DNA from: Vanessa cardui
Lineage: Eukaryota > Arthropoda > Insecta > Lepidoptera > Nymphalidae
Length of the DNA: 64,000 nucleotides
Assembly (NCBI RefSeq): GCF_905220365.1
Contig: NC_061147.1
Location: 3,906,001-3,970,000 of the forward strand
Direction: 5' to 3'
Each line of letters begins with the position of its first letter. Within the stretch, counting starts at the first letter, position 1. Shown here one piece after another: positions 1-12,800 of the stretch. The translations under genes were made by a program, and so were the position numbers. The notes under the pieces are model-generated. The model worked only from the letters and a program-made list of their open reading frames with translations. It did no database searches and was not told the DNA's origin.

Positions 1-3000
1 CGTCGTTGACGTCCTTCCAATCTTTGTCTCCCTTACCCTTTTGTTGAACAATATAGCCCTTGATTTTAGCACCACCATCACTCTTGGGTGGTCTCCAGGA
101 CAATGTGACAGAGTCTCTTGTGATTCTGTCTGCCTTGGGTGCTTCCGGTGGGCTCGGCTTGAGTCTCTGAGTTTGCGCGACAATAGGCTCAGTGGGTTTG
201 CTAGGTTTACCAGGTCCAGCTTCGTTAACAGCAATGACACGGAATTCGTAGCGATTGCCTTCGCGCAGATCTTGTACCGTGTAGCAAGTGTTTGGTGTGG
301 GGTAGTTGTTAACCTTAATCCATTCACCTCCACGTTCTCTCTTTTCGACGTAATAACCAGTGATAGGCTTTCCACCGCAGTTCGCTGGTGGTTGCCATTC
401 CAGTGAGCAGCTATTAGCACTGTAGCCAGTGATTTTAGGTGTATCGGGTGCATCTGGTGGATCGAATGGCAATTTAGCCACAATAGGTTTGCTCTCTAAT
501 GGCTCAGAAACACCATACAAGTTCTCTGCGCGAACTCTAAATACGTATTTTTTACCCTCAGTCAAGTTCTTAACAGTGAATGAGCATTTAGGGCAGAAGC
601 CTGCAACTGTTCGCCAATCGTTAACACCAAATTCGGCGACTTCAACAACGTAACCAGTGATTTCACTGCCACCATCATCAGTTGGTGGCTGCCATGATAA
701 GCTCATTGATTCATGAGTTACTGGTGTGCAACATAGCGGACCTTTAGGTATTCCAGGTTTGTCGACAACGATGACTTCGATATCAGCAGAATCTTTACCA
801 TGCTCATTATTTGCAGTAATTGTATATTTGCCTGCATCTTCCCTAGTAGATTTTTCGATGCTGAGTTTTGTTTCATCAGCTTTAGTCTCGGCAGAGATTC
901 TGTGGGAAGGCACGACTGGAACAGTTCCCTTGTTCCATGTAATTCTAGGCGTTGGTGCACCAGAAATTGGAATGTTTATGTTTATAGGTTCACCAGCTCT
1001 AACCTTGATCTTGCGACCAATAAGGCCGTCTAACCACAACTTCGGTTTCTCCTTCATTGGTTTGGCTATGAAAACGTTTGATGGATCTGAAGGCTGTCCT
1101 GCACCAGCTGCATTAACAGCAGATACTCTATAATCGTATTGATGACCTTCTTGCACTCTTTCATCATTATATTCATTGAATCGAACTGGTTCTCTATTAA
1201 CCTTAATCCATCTACCAGAAGCCTTGTCTCGTCTTTCAACGTCATAACCAATAATGTTTGATCCACCGTTGGATATTGGCGAAGACCATCTGATTTTGAT
1301 GTGATCTTTGTCTGCAGATATGAGTTCTGGTTTGCCTGGTCTGCCAGGTACCGTGTACTGGTTCTTGGCAATGATTGGCTTGTCAGTAACTAAAGGCTCA
1401 GAACGGCCTTGCAAGTTCTCAGCAAATACTCTAAATTCGTACTTAGTGCCCTCATAAAGACGGGGTACAGTTGCGTGTGTGTTTTTGGGATTGACGTAAG
1501 TGACAGCTGGTACCCAACCACCACCGTGAGTCAAATCACGTTTTTCAATAACATAACCAGTGATTTCACTGCCACCATTGTCTTTAGGTGGGTTCCATGA
1601 CAAAGTTACAGATTGGGCAGTGATTTCTTCGTATACGAATGGTGGTTGTGGTGGTCCGGGCACATCCAAAACGATCACGTCGAAGCTTCCCTCGTCAGAA
1701 CCAGAATCGTTCTTCAGTGACAAATGGTATTTTCCGGCATCTGATCTCTTGCAGTTTACAGTGTGGACGATTGTGTGGTGACCTACAGAAGTAACAGTGG
1801 TCCTTTCATTTGTTACCACTGGTTTATCGTCACACGTCCATTTGACTTCAGGTATAGGCTCTCCAATGAAGTCAATATCACAATGGAAGATGAGACCAGC
1901 CTTGATACGAATCTCTTTAAGTGGTGTAAGAATTTTAGGTGCAACAAATCTATCCTTGGCTGTGATAGTATCTGAAGGTTCACTGGGTTCTGATTGTCCA
2001 GCCTGGTTTACTGCGATTACACGGAATTCGTAATCCTGGCCTTCAACCAGATCAGGTATAGTCGCTTTAGTTTTGCTAGGTGGTACATGTGCAGCATTTA
2101 CCCAGTATGGGCTGCCCTTTTCTTTCTTTTGGACGATGTAACCAGTGATGGGCGCTCCGCCATCGGATTTGGGTGGATTCCATTGCAAGTCAACATGGCT
2201 CTTGCTCCAGTCGGTTGCTTCTGGTTTACCTGGAGCGGACGGTTCATCAAACTCGTTCTTTGCAACAATAGCGCGATCTAATTCTAAAGGCTCTGATTGT
2301 CCAATAGCGTTAACAGCGCTTACTCTGAACAAGTATTCTTTCATGTGGATAAGCCTGGTCACTTGATGTGATAAGAAGGTGCTCATGCCAGCATCAGACC
2401 AGGTGCCACGTGAGAGATCCATTTTCTCAATGACATAATGCAAAATTGGGGATCCACCATCATCCAGTGGTACTTTCCATGATAACGAGCAGGAGTCTTT
2501 TGTAACATCAGAAACAACCAAAGGTTTCTCTGGTCTCGAAGGTTTGTCCAACACAGTAACTGTAGCACTGGCTGAGCATACTCCTAAGTCATTCTTCAAG
2601 GTTAGTTTATATACGCCACCGTCAGAACGAACGGAAAATGGAATGTCTAGTATGACCCTATTGTGCGTAACCTGAATATCGATTCTATCCGATGGATGTA
2701 CAGCTTTACCATTAATCTGCCATTCGACGGTTGGTTTAGGAGATGCCTCAACTGGAATATCATATTGTATCCTCTGGCCTGCTTTAACGGTCTTATCAGC
2801 AAGAAGCATTTTGTCAAATGTAGGTACACAGAACCTAGCTTTAGCCACTTGAGGTGTGGATGCGTCCGATGGTTCACCGTTACCTGCCTTGTTAACAGCA
2901 ATTACTCTGAATTCGTACTCCTCACCTTCTTGGAGTCCTGGTACCGTTGCTGTTGTCTTGTTACCTGTTACCGTAGCAGCCACTTCCCAAGGACCGTACC

Positions 3001-3853
3001 TTTTCTTCGCTTCAATAATGTAACCAGTAATTGGTGAGCCACCATCCTTCTTCGGTGGAACCCATTCTAAGTCCATATGATCTTTGTCCCAGTCTTTAAC
3101 AACTGGTGTACCAGGCTTGTCTGGTGTACCGTATGGGTCCTTGGCTGTGATTGGTTCTTGGCCGACAAGTGGTTGCGACTCACCATGTTTGTTGACAGCA
3201 CGAACTCTGAAATTGTAATCGTGGCCTTCGATAAGATGGTCGATGCGAATGTGGCATCCTTGAACTTCTCCAGCTGGAATCCAGCGAAGATTTTCTTGGT
3301 CCATCTTTTCAACAACGTAGTGGGTAATCTCACTGCCGCCGTCATCTTTAGGTGGTCGCCATCTGAGCGAACATCCAGACCTCGTAATGTCGTCTACACG
3401 TAATGGGCCTTCTGGTGGAAGAGGCACGTCCATAACCAATATTTTGACTGTAGCAGTATCTGTTCCGTTTACGTTCTTCGCTTTGAGGGTGTATGTACCA
3501 GTGTCAGAACGTTTAGCGTCAATGACTCGAATTTTAGTATTGTGCGAGTCATTGTAAATCTTAATTCTGTCAGTATTAAGTACAAGGTTTTCTCCATGTA
3601 ACCATTCTTTAGTCGGTGTAGGTTCACCAGCGACTGGTACGTCAAGCTCGAAGTTCTGTCCGACCTTAACTTTGATGTCGAACATGAAGTTTCTGTCAAT
3701 CTTTGGCGCCAGGTTCTTTGGCCTAGCCAGATGCGGGGCAGTTCCATCACTTGGGATACCCTTACCCGCCTTGTTGACAGCGCGAACGCGGAATTCGTAT
3801 GTATTTCCTTCGATTAGGTCGGGAACTTTACCAGTCGTGACGTCACCTTCAAT
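1..3853 (-). CDS. bt: Giant core exon: end of module 11 to module 15, runs off left edge
   Basis: One uninterrupted exon of at least 3853 bp (1284 codons), entered by an acceptor after 3853 in phase 0. Domains in gene order: second half of an Fn3 (3853-3735), Ig (about 3730-3440), Fn3 and Fn3 (3440-2840), Ig (2830-2555), Fn3 and Fn3 (2555-1945), Ig (1945-1660), Fn3 and Fn3 (1660-1050), Ig (1045-755), then three Fn3 domains in a row (755-450, 450-150, and 150-1 which is cut). Fn3 domains show W-x-PP-x-DGG-xPI-x-GY and Y-x-FRV-x-A-x-N. Ig domains show the core Trp and D-x-G-x-Y. The triple Fn3 breaks the regular pattern; in twitchin-type proteins this comes shortly before the kinase, which is not in the window. 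Confidence 0.95.
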   Translation of the reverse strand, partial: MEGDVTTGKVPDLIEGNTYEFRVRAVNKAGKGIPSDGTAPHLARPKNLAPKIDRNFMFDIKVKVGQNFELDVPVAGEPTPTKEWLHGENLVLNTDRIKIYNDSHNTKIRVIDAKRSDTGTYTLKAKNVNGTDTATVKILVMDVPLPPEGPLRVDDITRSGCSLRWRPPKDDGGSEITHYVVEKMDQENLRWIPAGEVQGCHIRIDHLIEGHDYNFRVRAVNKHGESQPLVGQEPITAKDPYGTPDKPGTPVVKDWDKDHMDLEWVPPKKDGGSPITGYIIEAKKRYGPWEVAATVTGNKTTATVPGLQEGEEYEFRVIAVNKAGNGEPSDASTPQVAKARFCVPTFDKMLLADKTVKAGQRIQYDIPVEASPKPTVEWQINGKAVHPSDRIDIQVTHNRVILDIPFSVRSDGGVYKLTLKNDLGVCSASATVTVLDKPSRPEKPLVVSDVTKDSCSLSWKVPLDDGGSPILHYVIEKMDLSRGTWSDAGMSTFLSHQVTRLIHMKEYLFRVSAVNAIGQSEPLELDRAIVAKNEFDEPSAPGKPEATDWSKSHVDLQWNPPKSDGGAPITGYIVQKKEKGSPYWVNAAHVPPSKTKATIPDLVEGQDYEFRVIAVNQAGQSEPSEPSDTITAKDRFVAPKILTPLKEIRIKAGLIFHCDIDFIGEPIPEVKWTCDDKPVVTNERTTVTSVGHHTIVHTVNCKRSDAGKYHLSLKNDSGSDEGSFDVIVLDVPGPPQPPFVYEEITAQSVTLSWNPPKDNGGSEITGYVIEKRDLTHGGGWVPAVTYVNPKNTHATVPRLYEGTKYEFRVFAENLQGRSEPLVTDKPIIAKNQYTVPGRPGKPELISADKDHIKIRWSSPISNGGSNIIGYDVERRDKASGRWIKVNREPVRFNEYNDERVQEGHQYDYRVSAVNAAGAGQPSDPSNVFIAKPMKEKPKLWLDGLIGRKIKVRAGEPININIPISGAPTPRITWNKGTVPVVPSHRISAETKADETKLSIEKSTREDAGKYTITANNEHGKDSADIEVIVVDKPGIPKGPLCCTPVTHESMSLSWQPPTDDGGSEITGYVVEVAEFGVNDWRTVAGFCPKCSFTVKNLTEGKKYVFRVRAENLYGVSEPLESKPIVAKLPFDPPDAPDTPKITGYSANSCSLEWQPPANCGGKPITGYYVEKRERGGEWIKVNNYPTPNTCYTVQDLREGNRYEFRVIAVNEAGPGKPSKPTEPIVAQTQRLKPSPPEAPKADRITRDSVTLSWRPPKSDGGAKIKGYIVQQKGKGDKDWKDVND

Positions 3854-6800
3854 CTGTAACATAAAATATTTGTCAATAAAAAGTATTTCATTATTTCTGT
3901 AGTCATTTAATTCATCAACGCTTTTTTGCTATATTCTATTTTTAAAGGTAACTTTCTTACCTGTGCACATTCCTCCCAATCCGGTGCGAATCTATCCTTC
4001 TTTTCAATAACATATCCAGTGATTGGAGCTCCACCGTCTGTGCTTGGTCTGGTCCATTCCAATTCCACGAAATCTCGGTCAAAGTCTTTGATCTTAGGCG
4101 TACCGGGCTTTCCGGCGACGTCGAACGGATTCTTAGCCTCCGTGGCGTGAGGTGTGGTGAGAGGTTCGGACTTTCCTTGTCTGGTAGGAAAAAAAAGAAG
4201 GAATTTAGTAAAAATAATAAGTTAAATTAACAATTAAAATACGAAGAGTTTTCCCGAACTTATTATATTGTACAAACGTACCCACAATGACAAATGGCAA
4301 GATTGTCTAAAAAAATTCTTCATTATCTAACGAAACTGCTATTATGAATGCAAGTATATTTGTATGTCATAGTAACTTTATCAAGGCTAGAGTACAGAAC
4401 CGACCACTATTAAATTTGACAACGAGACAAAATTGTGGTAGCCTTGTACTACCTGAACTACATTAGGAAAATACATATAAAGTAGAACTGACCTGTTAAC
4501 AGCCCGCACCCTAAACTTGTACTTGTGTCCAGGCTGGAGTCCATCCACCTCCAGGTTGGTGACGGGTCCGTCGGTCTCTCCGGCGTTGACCCATCTACCC
4601 GTGGCTTCGTCCATACGTTCCACGACGTATTTCTCGATTGGTTGACCACCATCGTCCGCTGGTGGGTTCCACGATAATTTGGCACCATTTGCGTGAACAT
4701 CGGATACCTGAAAGTATTATAATTGATATCGTTAATGAGGTCATAATAAAATATATTAATTAGAAGAATTTTAAAAAACCTTTAGAAATTACTAAATACA
4801 CTAGGTTCTTTTAAATTTGTTTGAGATTGTAAAAAAACCAAGATAAGATAAGAATGTGAAGTTAATTTGAGCTTAGAGTACATTGTTGACAAAGTTAGCA
4901 TTAAGTTTATATCAAGCTTTTGATAACAAATAGATTATCGTTATAATCAATTGTATCTTAAATAATAATAATAATAAATAATATATGAGACAACATCACA
5001 TACATTACTCTGATCCCGATGTAAGTAGCTGAAGCACTTGTGTTATGGAAATCAGAAGTAACGACGGTACCACATACACCCAGACCCAAGACAACATAGA
5101 AAACTAATGGTAATCTACATTGACTCGGCCGGGAATCGAACCCGGGACCTCAGAGTGGCGTACCCATGAAAACCGGTGTACATACCACTCGACCATGGAG
5201 GTCATAATCTTAAATGTGATCTTAGAAATTTGAAAATTTCTAAAACTATAGCCAGTTACCTTGAGAGGTCCACCCGGAGGGCTGGGCACGCTCAGTACGA
5301 TGACCTCCACTTCAGCTACGTCCTTGCCGTTGCAGTTCTCAGCGGTGATGGTGTACCGACCACTGTCGGAGCGCGTGGCCGCCTTGCACTGCAACTTGGT
5401 GTTGTAATCCGAGTGCTGGACTTTCATTTCTCCACCAGACTTCACCTCCCTCTTACCGAGGTACCATTTCGTTTCTGGCATAGGTTCACCGGTAACCTGT
5501 TGGAGATTAGTGTTACATTTAGACATTTGAACATAAGTATAGTACGACACAACTTAGATGTCGCATCGGCAAAATTCGTAAAACCGATCACATCCGAATT
5601 AATTACGCTATCCCAAATTATCAATATTTATTTTTCACGCGAATATGATCTTTGCACAAACGTAATAACTTGTAATATCATATGACCTAATATATTCGTC
5701 AATTTGACGCGTCGATTTACATGCACTTGCTTTCTCTGACGCGTGAATCCATAGCGACGAATAGCGTCGAATGGCGCGATAGGGAGCAATTTCTATTGGT
5801 TGTTTAAATCGGCAGTAATCGGTTTCATTTTCATTCTATTGCATTTTCCGATGCTACATCTAATTTGTGTCTTACTTATAATCGTTTAAAATTTATTTTT
5901 CGAAAGCATTATAAGCATTTTGTAATTCCGACATTAAAATGAGTTGGAAAATATCTATTAGTGAATGAGATTTCGTCGATAAAGTTATACACACCTTGAC
6001 ATCAAAACCGAACTTCTGTCCGACCTTGATCTTGATATCGATAAGGTTAGTTCTGTCGATCTTCGGCGCCAAGTTCCTGGGCTTAGCGACTATCGGATGA
6101 GTGCTGTCGCTGGGCACGCCCGGACCTGCCTTGTTCACTGCGCGGACGCTGGAAATATATTCACGTGGTAAACATTTGCTTAGGATATAGAACAGGGTTG
6201 AAAATACTGATAGGTATATGTAAATTCCTTTATTTCACATTGGCACTTGATTATACTTAGGCGCTAATGCCAATCTATACTAATATTATATAAGTATCTT
6301 TCTGTCTATCTGTCGCTCTTTCATTTACCAAAAAGCTGAACCGAATTCGATGAAATTTTGTGTGAAGCAAATTTGAACTCCAACGAAGAACATAGACTAC
6401 TTTTATGTGTAACACGTGACAACCCAAACCCATAAAACGCGAGCGAAGCCGCGAGCGACAGATAGTTATTAATATGGGAGATACACACTTCCAAAAGAAA
6501 AACAAAGTTAAATAAAAGGCTTATACTGACAAAGGCATTCAACATCAAAGGAGAAGTTCTTATATTATTGTACTACCCAATTACCCGTATACCGTATTCG
6601 ACCCAATCGTCAAAATTAATTTAAAAACAGTATACAAATACAACTCAATCTTACCGGAACTCATAAGTCTGTCCCTCAACCAAGTCAGGGACTGTGCAAG
6701 TGGTCTTATCAGCCGGAACTTCGAGCGCCTTCTCCCAGTTGCCGAACTTGTCCTTCTTCTCGATGATATAGCCCTCGATGGGAGCACCGCCATCTTCCTG

Positions 6801-9800
6801 AGGCGGGGACCACTTGAGGTCCACGTGGTCCTTGTCCCAATCCGTAACTGATGGTGTTCCTGGCGCACCTGGGAGATAAATCGCATCACGTTAGTCATGG
6901 TATAAATAATATATAAATAATATTTATTTTAAGGAAAATATCTCATAATAAACATAACAAAATATATCGACAGTAAATATACTCTAGGAGTATTTAATAA
7001 AATCGTAACAGAGAATCTTTACCAGACAAGCGCATTCAAAAAACCTTAAGTTTTTTTTAACACTTGTCTATCACCGTAAAGGCGCAACCGACTCTATGAT
7101 CTAAGACTATATGTCCCTTGCGCCTGTAGTCTAAATCTAGTAGAAACTATTAATACGTACCAGGCTCGTCGTAGGGATTCTTAGCAACGATCTTGTCCTC
7201 AGAAACGAGAGGTTCGGATTCTCCCTCCGAATTGACAGCTGATACGCGGAACTTGTATTCCTTTCCGGGCGTCAAGCCTGTTACTTCACAGCCTGGAAAA
7301 TAATTTCAGTGTTAATAAGTCATATTTTTAAATTGCAACTGCTTCATATATTCTGAAGTTACGGAAGGTAAGCAAGTTATAGTAAGAATATTCCAAAATG
7401 TATTTTGTCAAAATGATGACAGACAGGCATTGAGCAACATTATTTAGTTACTGCCTATTATATGTTATCTCAGTTATTCAAATTAAGAGAGTATAGTACG
7501 ACACAACTTAGATGTAGCATCGGCGAAATTAGTAAAACCGATCACATCCGAATTGGGTATGCTATCGCAAATTATCAATATTTATTTCTCATGCTAATAT
7601 GATCTTTGTACAAACGTAATAACTTGTAATATCATATGACCTAATAGATTCGTCAATTTGACGCGTCCATTTACATGCACTTGCTTTCTCTGACGCGAGA
7701 ATCTATAGCGACGAATAGCGTCGAATGGAGCAATAGGGAGCTATTTCTATTGGTTGTGTAAATCGGCAGTAATCGGTTTTATTTTCATTCCATTGCATTT
7801 TCCGATGCTACATCTAATTTGTGTCAGACTATACAATAATATAGACATGAAAATAAACTCACGAGGTTCTTCAGATCTCGCGCAGGGCACCCAGCAGCCG
7901 GTTTCCGTATCCAGTTTGTCCACTTGGTAGTACTCGATGGGCGCTCCACCGTCATCTTTCGGTCGCTTCCATTTGAGCGTGCAACCGTCCTTGTGGACGT
8001 CCGAAATCTAACAGAACGATTGATATCATTATATTGTGAAAATTAAAGGAAATTCCATTTTTGAATTATATACTTTTTAACTTATTTCTCTTACAACAAC
8101 AACAACAACAACAACAACAGCCTGTAAATTCCCACTGCTGGGCTAAAGACCTCCTCTCCCTTTGACGAGAAGGTTTGGAATATATTCTACCACGCTGTTC
8201 CAATACGGGTTGGTGGAATGCACATGTGGCAGAATTTCTATGAAATTTGTCACATGCAGGTTTCCTCACGATGTTTTCCTGCACCGCTGAGCACGAGATG
8301 AATTATAAAGACAAATTAAGCACATGAATCAGCGGTGCTTGCCTGGGTTTGAACCCGCAATCATCCGTTAAGATGCACGCGTACTAACCACTGGGCCATC
8401 TCGACTCGCGGGCCATCTCGACTCGCAACTCTCTTAATAACAAATAATTATCTGAATTTCGCTTCTTTTTGGAAGACATGATTATAACTATCATAGCATT
8501 AAATAAGAAATCTTCACAACAGTATTTTACCTGTAATGGTCCCTCAGGCATGTTGGGCTTGTCGGTGACCAATACATTGATGGTGACGGTGTCCTTGCCA
8601 CTCGAGTTGACAGCCGTGACGGTGTACTCTCCAGTATCGTCTCGTCGCACAGGTCTTACAACCAGTTTGGTGAAATACTCTGGACTGTCGATTGTAACCG
8701 CCTTGGATGATCTCAGCGGCATGTTCTGGTATCTGGTGGTATAAGAATATTCGGATCACATTAAAAATACAATCGATATATATTAAAGAAAATTTATTGT
8801 CAGTTAAACGAAGATATTATTTGTTCTTAATTTAAAACTGTACAAACCTCCATTCAACAGCTGGCGCTGGCTCTCCAGTGATGGCAGCCTCCAGCTTCAA
8901 TGTCGAACCAGCAGACAAAGTAACATCCCGAAGGTGTCTCCTGTCGATCTTCGGCGCAAGGAACCTTGGCTTGGCAATGAAGGTCTTGCTGGCATCTGAG
9001 GGTTTGCTCTGACCAGCCTTGTTTACAGCGATCACTCGGAACTGATATTCGTTTCCTTCGATTAAGCTGAAAAAAAAAACATTAAAAATGAGAAAAGAGA
9101 AGTAGAAAAAGGATCAAATGCTATCAAAAATTCAATGATTTAGACGATTGCTTTTAAGGTTAGGAATGAATAAAAAAGGTAAAAACGTCTATTGTTAAAT
9201 GCTCTTGCATTTAACGTATTTATTTACTAATTTGAAATAATATATTTGACGAATCCAATCAAATCGAAAATTAGTTTAGAGCACTTTGGAATCGTTCGTC
9301 TTTAGATCGTACAGTGCACGAATCAGCAGGAAATAGGTTGGCGGACGAGCATATGGGCCACCTGATGGAAAGTGGTCACCATCACCCATAGACAATGACA
9401 CTGTAAGATATATTACCTTACATCGTCAATGGGCCACCAACCTTGGGAACTAAGATGTTATGTCCCTTGTGCCTGTAGTTACACTGGCTCACTCACCCTT
9501 CAAACCGGAACACGACAATACTGAGTACTGTTATTTGGCGGTAGAATAACTGATGAGTGGGTGGTACCTACCCAGACGGGCTTGCACAAAGCCCTACCAA
9601 GTAGAAATGAATATGTAATCTTTAGCAAGATATGAATGACAACAGTGTATCGACACCGTACCCGTTGACGGTGGCGGCGGGCGTGGGCGAGTGCGTCTCG
9701 ACGGCCTTCTCCCACAGCGGACTGTACTTGTCCTTGCGCTCCACGATGTAGCCGATGACGGGCGAGCCGCCGTCACTAGTGGGCGGTTCCCACTTCAGGT

Positions 9801-12800
9801 CGCAGTGCGTGGCCGACCAGTCGTCCGGCACCGGCGTCGACGGCGCGTCCGGGACGGCTGGCGGGGGGGACATTTTTAATATTAATCGAACAATAGTAGT
9901 AGTAGGAGCTGAGATGGCCTAGTAGTTAGAACGCGTGCATCTCAACCGATGATTGCGGGTTCAAACCCAGGCAAGCACCACTATGTATATGTGCTTAATT
10001 GTGCTTATAATTCATCTCGTGCTCGGCGGTGAAGAAAAACATCGTGAGGAAACCTGCATGTGTGTATATTCATCGAAATTCTGTCACATTTGCATTCACC
10101 AACCCGCATTGGAACAGCGTGGTGAAATATGTTCCAAACTCTCTCCTTAATCGAAGAGGAGGCCTTATCTCAGCAGTGGGATATTTAAAGGCTGTTACTT
10201 TACTTTTTACTTTTACTTTACAGTAGTCACCAAATCAACGTTGAATAAGCTAAGGCTTATGTAAATAGGTGGGTACTTAAAATATTACTTTTATTAGATT
10301 CTAAAATGACGTATGCTATTTATATTTACTCACTGAAGGGATCTTTAGCGACGATGGAGCCGAAGGTCTCGAGTGGCTCCGACTCGCCCTCCTTGTTGAC
10401 TGCCTTCACGCGGAACTTGTATTCGTGACCGGGGATCAAACCGTCAACCTAATAATTTTACATTTATGTATATTATGAATACGATTTATACTTTTTATGC
10501 CATAGATGTGCCAAAAAAAATTTTGACTATTAAAGAAAGCTTGAGTTTCGATCTTATGCAACAACAAGTACAAACAGACTTTTACAATGACTTTAGAATC
10601 TTCATTTAATATATAAAGTAAAAAGTGATTCGCGTTTTGTTTAGCTTTTAAGCGAAAAGGCACACAAATTTTACAAATGATACTCAGAAATATGTAATTT
10701 ATCGTGGTTTCAAAATGTAAACAAAAAGTAATAACTGAAACAATAACATAAAATTTTTGAACGTATGAGTTTAAGTATATAGTTTTTAGTTTAAGTCATT
10801 TAACAGTTGTTTAGAAATATAAATATAAAACGAGAGCATGTACTGACCTCCATTTCAGGCACGTTGCCGAGGGTCTTTCCGACGGGCATCCAGGCCCCGG
10901 TCTCTGGGTCGTACTTCTCGACCACGTAACTCTCGATGGGTTCCCCACCATCATCCTTGGGCCGCTTCCATTTAAGCGTGCAGCCATCCTTGTGTATGTC
11001 AGACACTTCCAATGGTCCTTCGGGCTTGTCGGGTTTCGCTGGAATCAAATAAAATGGTATTTAATAAAATATAATAATTAATCGTGCAATAAAAGCCTCT
11101 CTGTTGGCTACTACTCCATATCACCTCGGTTGTCTCGAAGAAATCGCTTTAAAGCGATAAGACCGCCGGTTGTACCATCTATTCTTTATGTGTACTTACT
11201 CAATAAGGCTAATCTGTTTAATTTGTGGTGTACAATAAAGTATTTAAATAAAATAAAAGCCTATCGGAAAGAAAATTAAATAATAACAATAATTTTGAAA
11301 CTTACAAGTGACGGTGATCTCGAGCTCAGCTGTATCTTGTCCGTACTTGTTGACGGCTTGTATCTTGTACGTGCCCGAATCCTTGCGACGCGGGCTCGAG
11401 TGCTGGTACTTGCTCAGGTAAGGCACGTTCACCACTAAGAGTGATTACATTGTTAATTGATACATTTATACTCAATTGGAAATATTTCAGTAGAGAAACA
11501 ATCCATAGTTTTAAAAACATACACTATTTTTATTTCTTAGGTTTATGCTGACGCTTCATTATTTCAAAAGACTGTCGACAGCAAAACTTTTTATTCATAA
11601 CTTGGTTTTGTACCATGTATGGTATCTATTAGATGTACAATGAAGTACAATATCATTCCTTAGAGAATTAGACATTTTTAAGAAATTCTTCCAGACAAAA
11701 AAATACACGCTCAGAAAAGGATAGCGAGTTATCTCTTTTCCTTTTCTCTCATAGGAGCTCGGCTTACGTTTGAGGCCGTTGCCGCTGCTGACGCTCTTGC
11801 CGCCGAGCGTCCACGTGACGTCAGGCGCGGGCTCGCCCGACACCTTCACGTCGAGCGCGATTGGCTCGCCCTCGCGCACGTGGATGGCGCGCAGGTTGCG
11901 ACGGTCGATCTTGGGGGCCACTGCCGACGATAGACAACAGTACAGTACAGACACACTCTCATATACATACATACAAAGCAGACAGACATTACATTGGTAT
12001 TACAGGTAATCTGTAATATTATTAAAAGAGTAACCCTTATTATACAAGACAAACGACATTTATACATTTTTTTTTCAATTTTCTCTTAAAGTTAATTAGG
12101 CGGACACAAAAAAAAAAACTTATTAAAAAGAAATGGATATCAATAACGTCGCATAAAAGTAGTTAAGCCGATTCGAATTTATATGAATAAATATAGACGA
12201 TACGAATACATATTCGGACGGGCATTGAAGACAAGACCAACGAGATAATTTATCTCACCTGATCATATGTTATAGCGATTAACACAATTATTGGTCGTCA
12301 CTTACGTCTCCTTGGTTTGCATATGACAGACTTGCTGGCATCGCTGGGCTCTCCGGGTCCGGCCTCGTTGACCGCCTTCACGCGGAACTCGTACTCCGTA
12401 CCCTCGTCCAGGTTGGGGACTGTGGCTTTTTCGTTGTCATTTGGACCGACCTATCGTGGAACAGCATTATCATTAGTTAAGATCTTTTATTATATCATTC
12501 AACAATTAATTTGTTCCAATTATTAATGAATCAATTTCCCATCAATCAAGAATCAAGAGTTAATACCTCATGGGAAGAGGAAGATTATACACTTTTACGT
12601 ACCTCACAGGCCTTCACCCACTTAGTCGATCCGACCTCCCTCTTCTCAATGATGTATCCGGTGATGGGAGCGCCGCCATCTTTGATGGGCTTGCTCCACT
12701 TGAGGTCCACGTGATCCTTGTCCCAGTCCAGTACCTCTGGTGTACCAGGTTTGCCGGGTTCATCTGTTGATCGAAGCATATTTTAATAAGTTAATTCATT

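Noticed and set aside
41..406. Plus-strand open frames across the projectin exons (for example 41-406, 726-1133, 5176-5685, 12799-13152)
   Set aside because: They lie opposite exons with strong Fn3/Ig coding, show no family motifs and come from the antisense of conserved codons.
5125..5203. tRNA-like segment with A and B boxes
   Set aside because: It is the head of a SINE repeated at 22160-22242, with extra body sequence, and does not fold as a normal tRNA with anticodon and acceptor stem.
8066..8284. Minus-strand open frame with a run of Cys
   Set aside because: The Cys run is the (GTT)n tail of a SINE read in another frame; the rest is SINE body.
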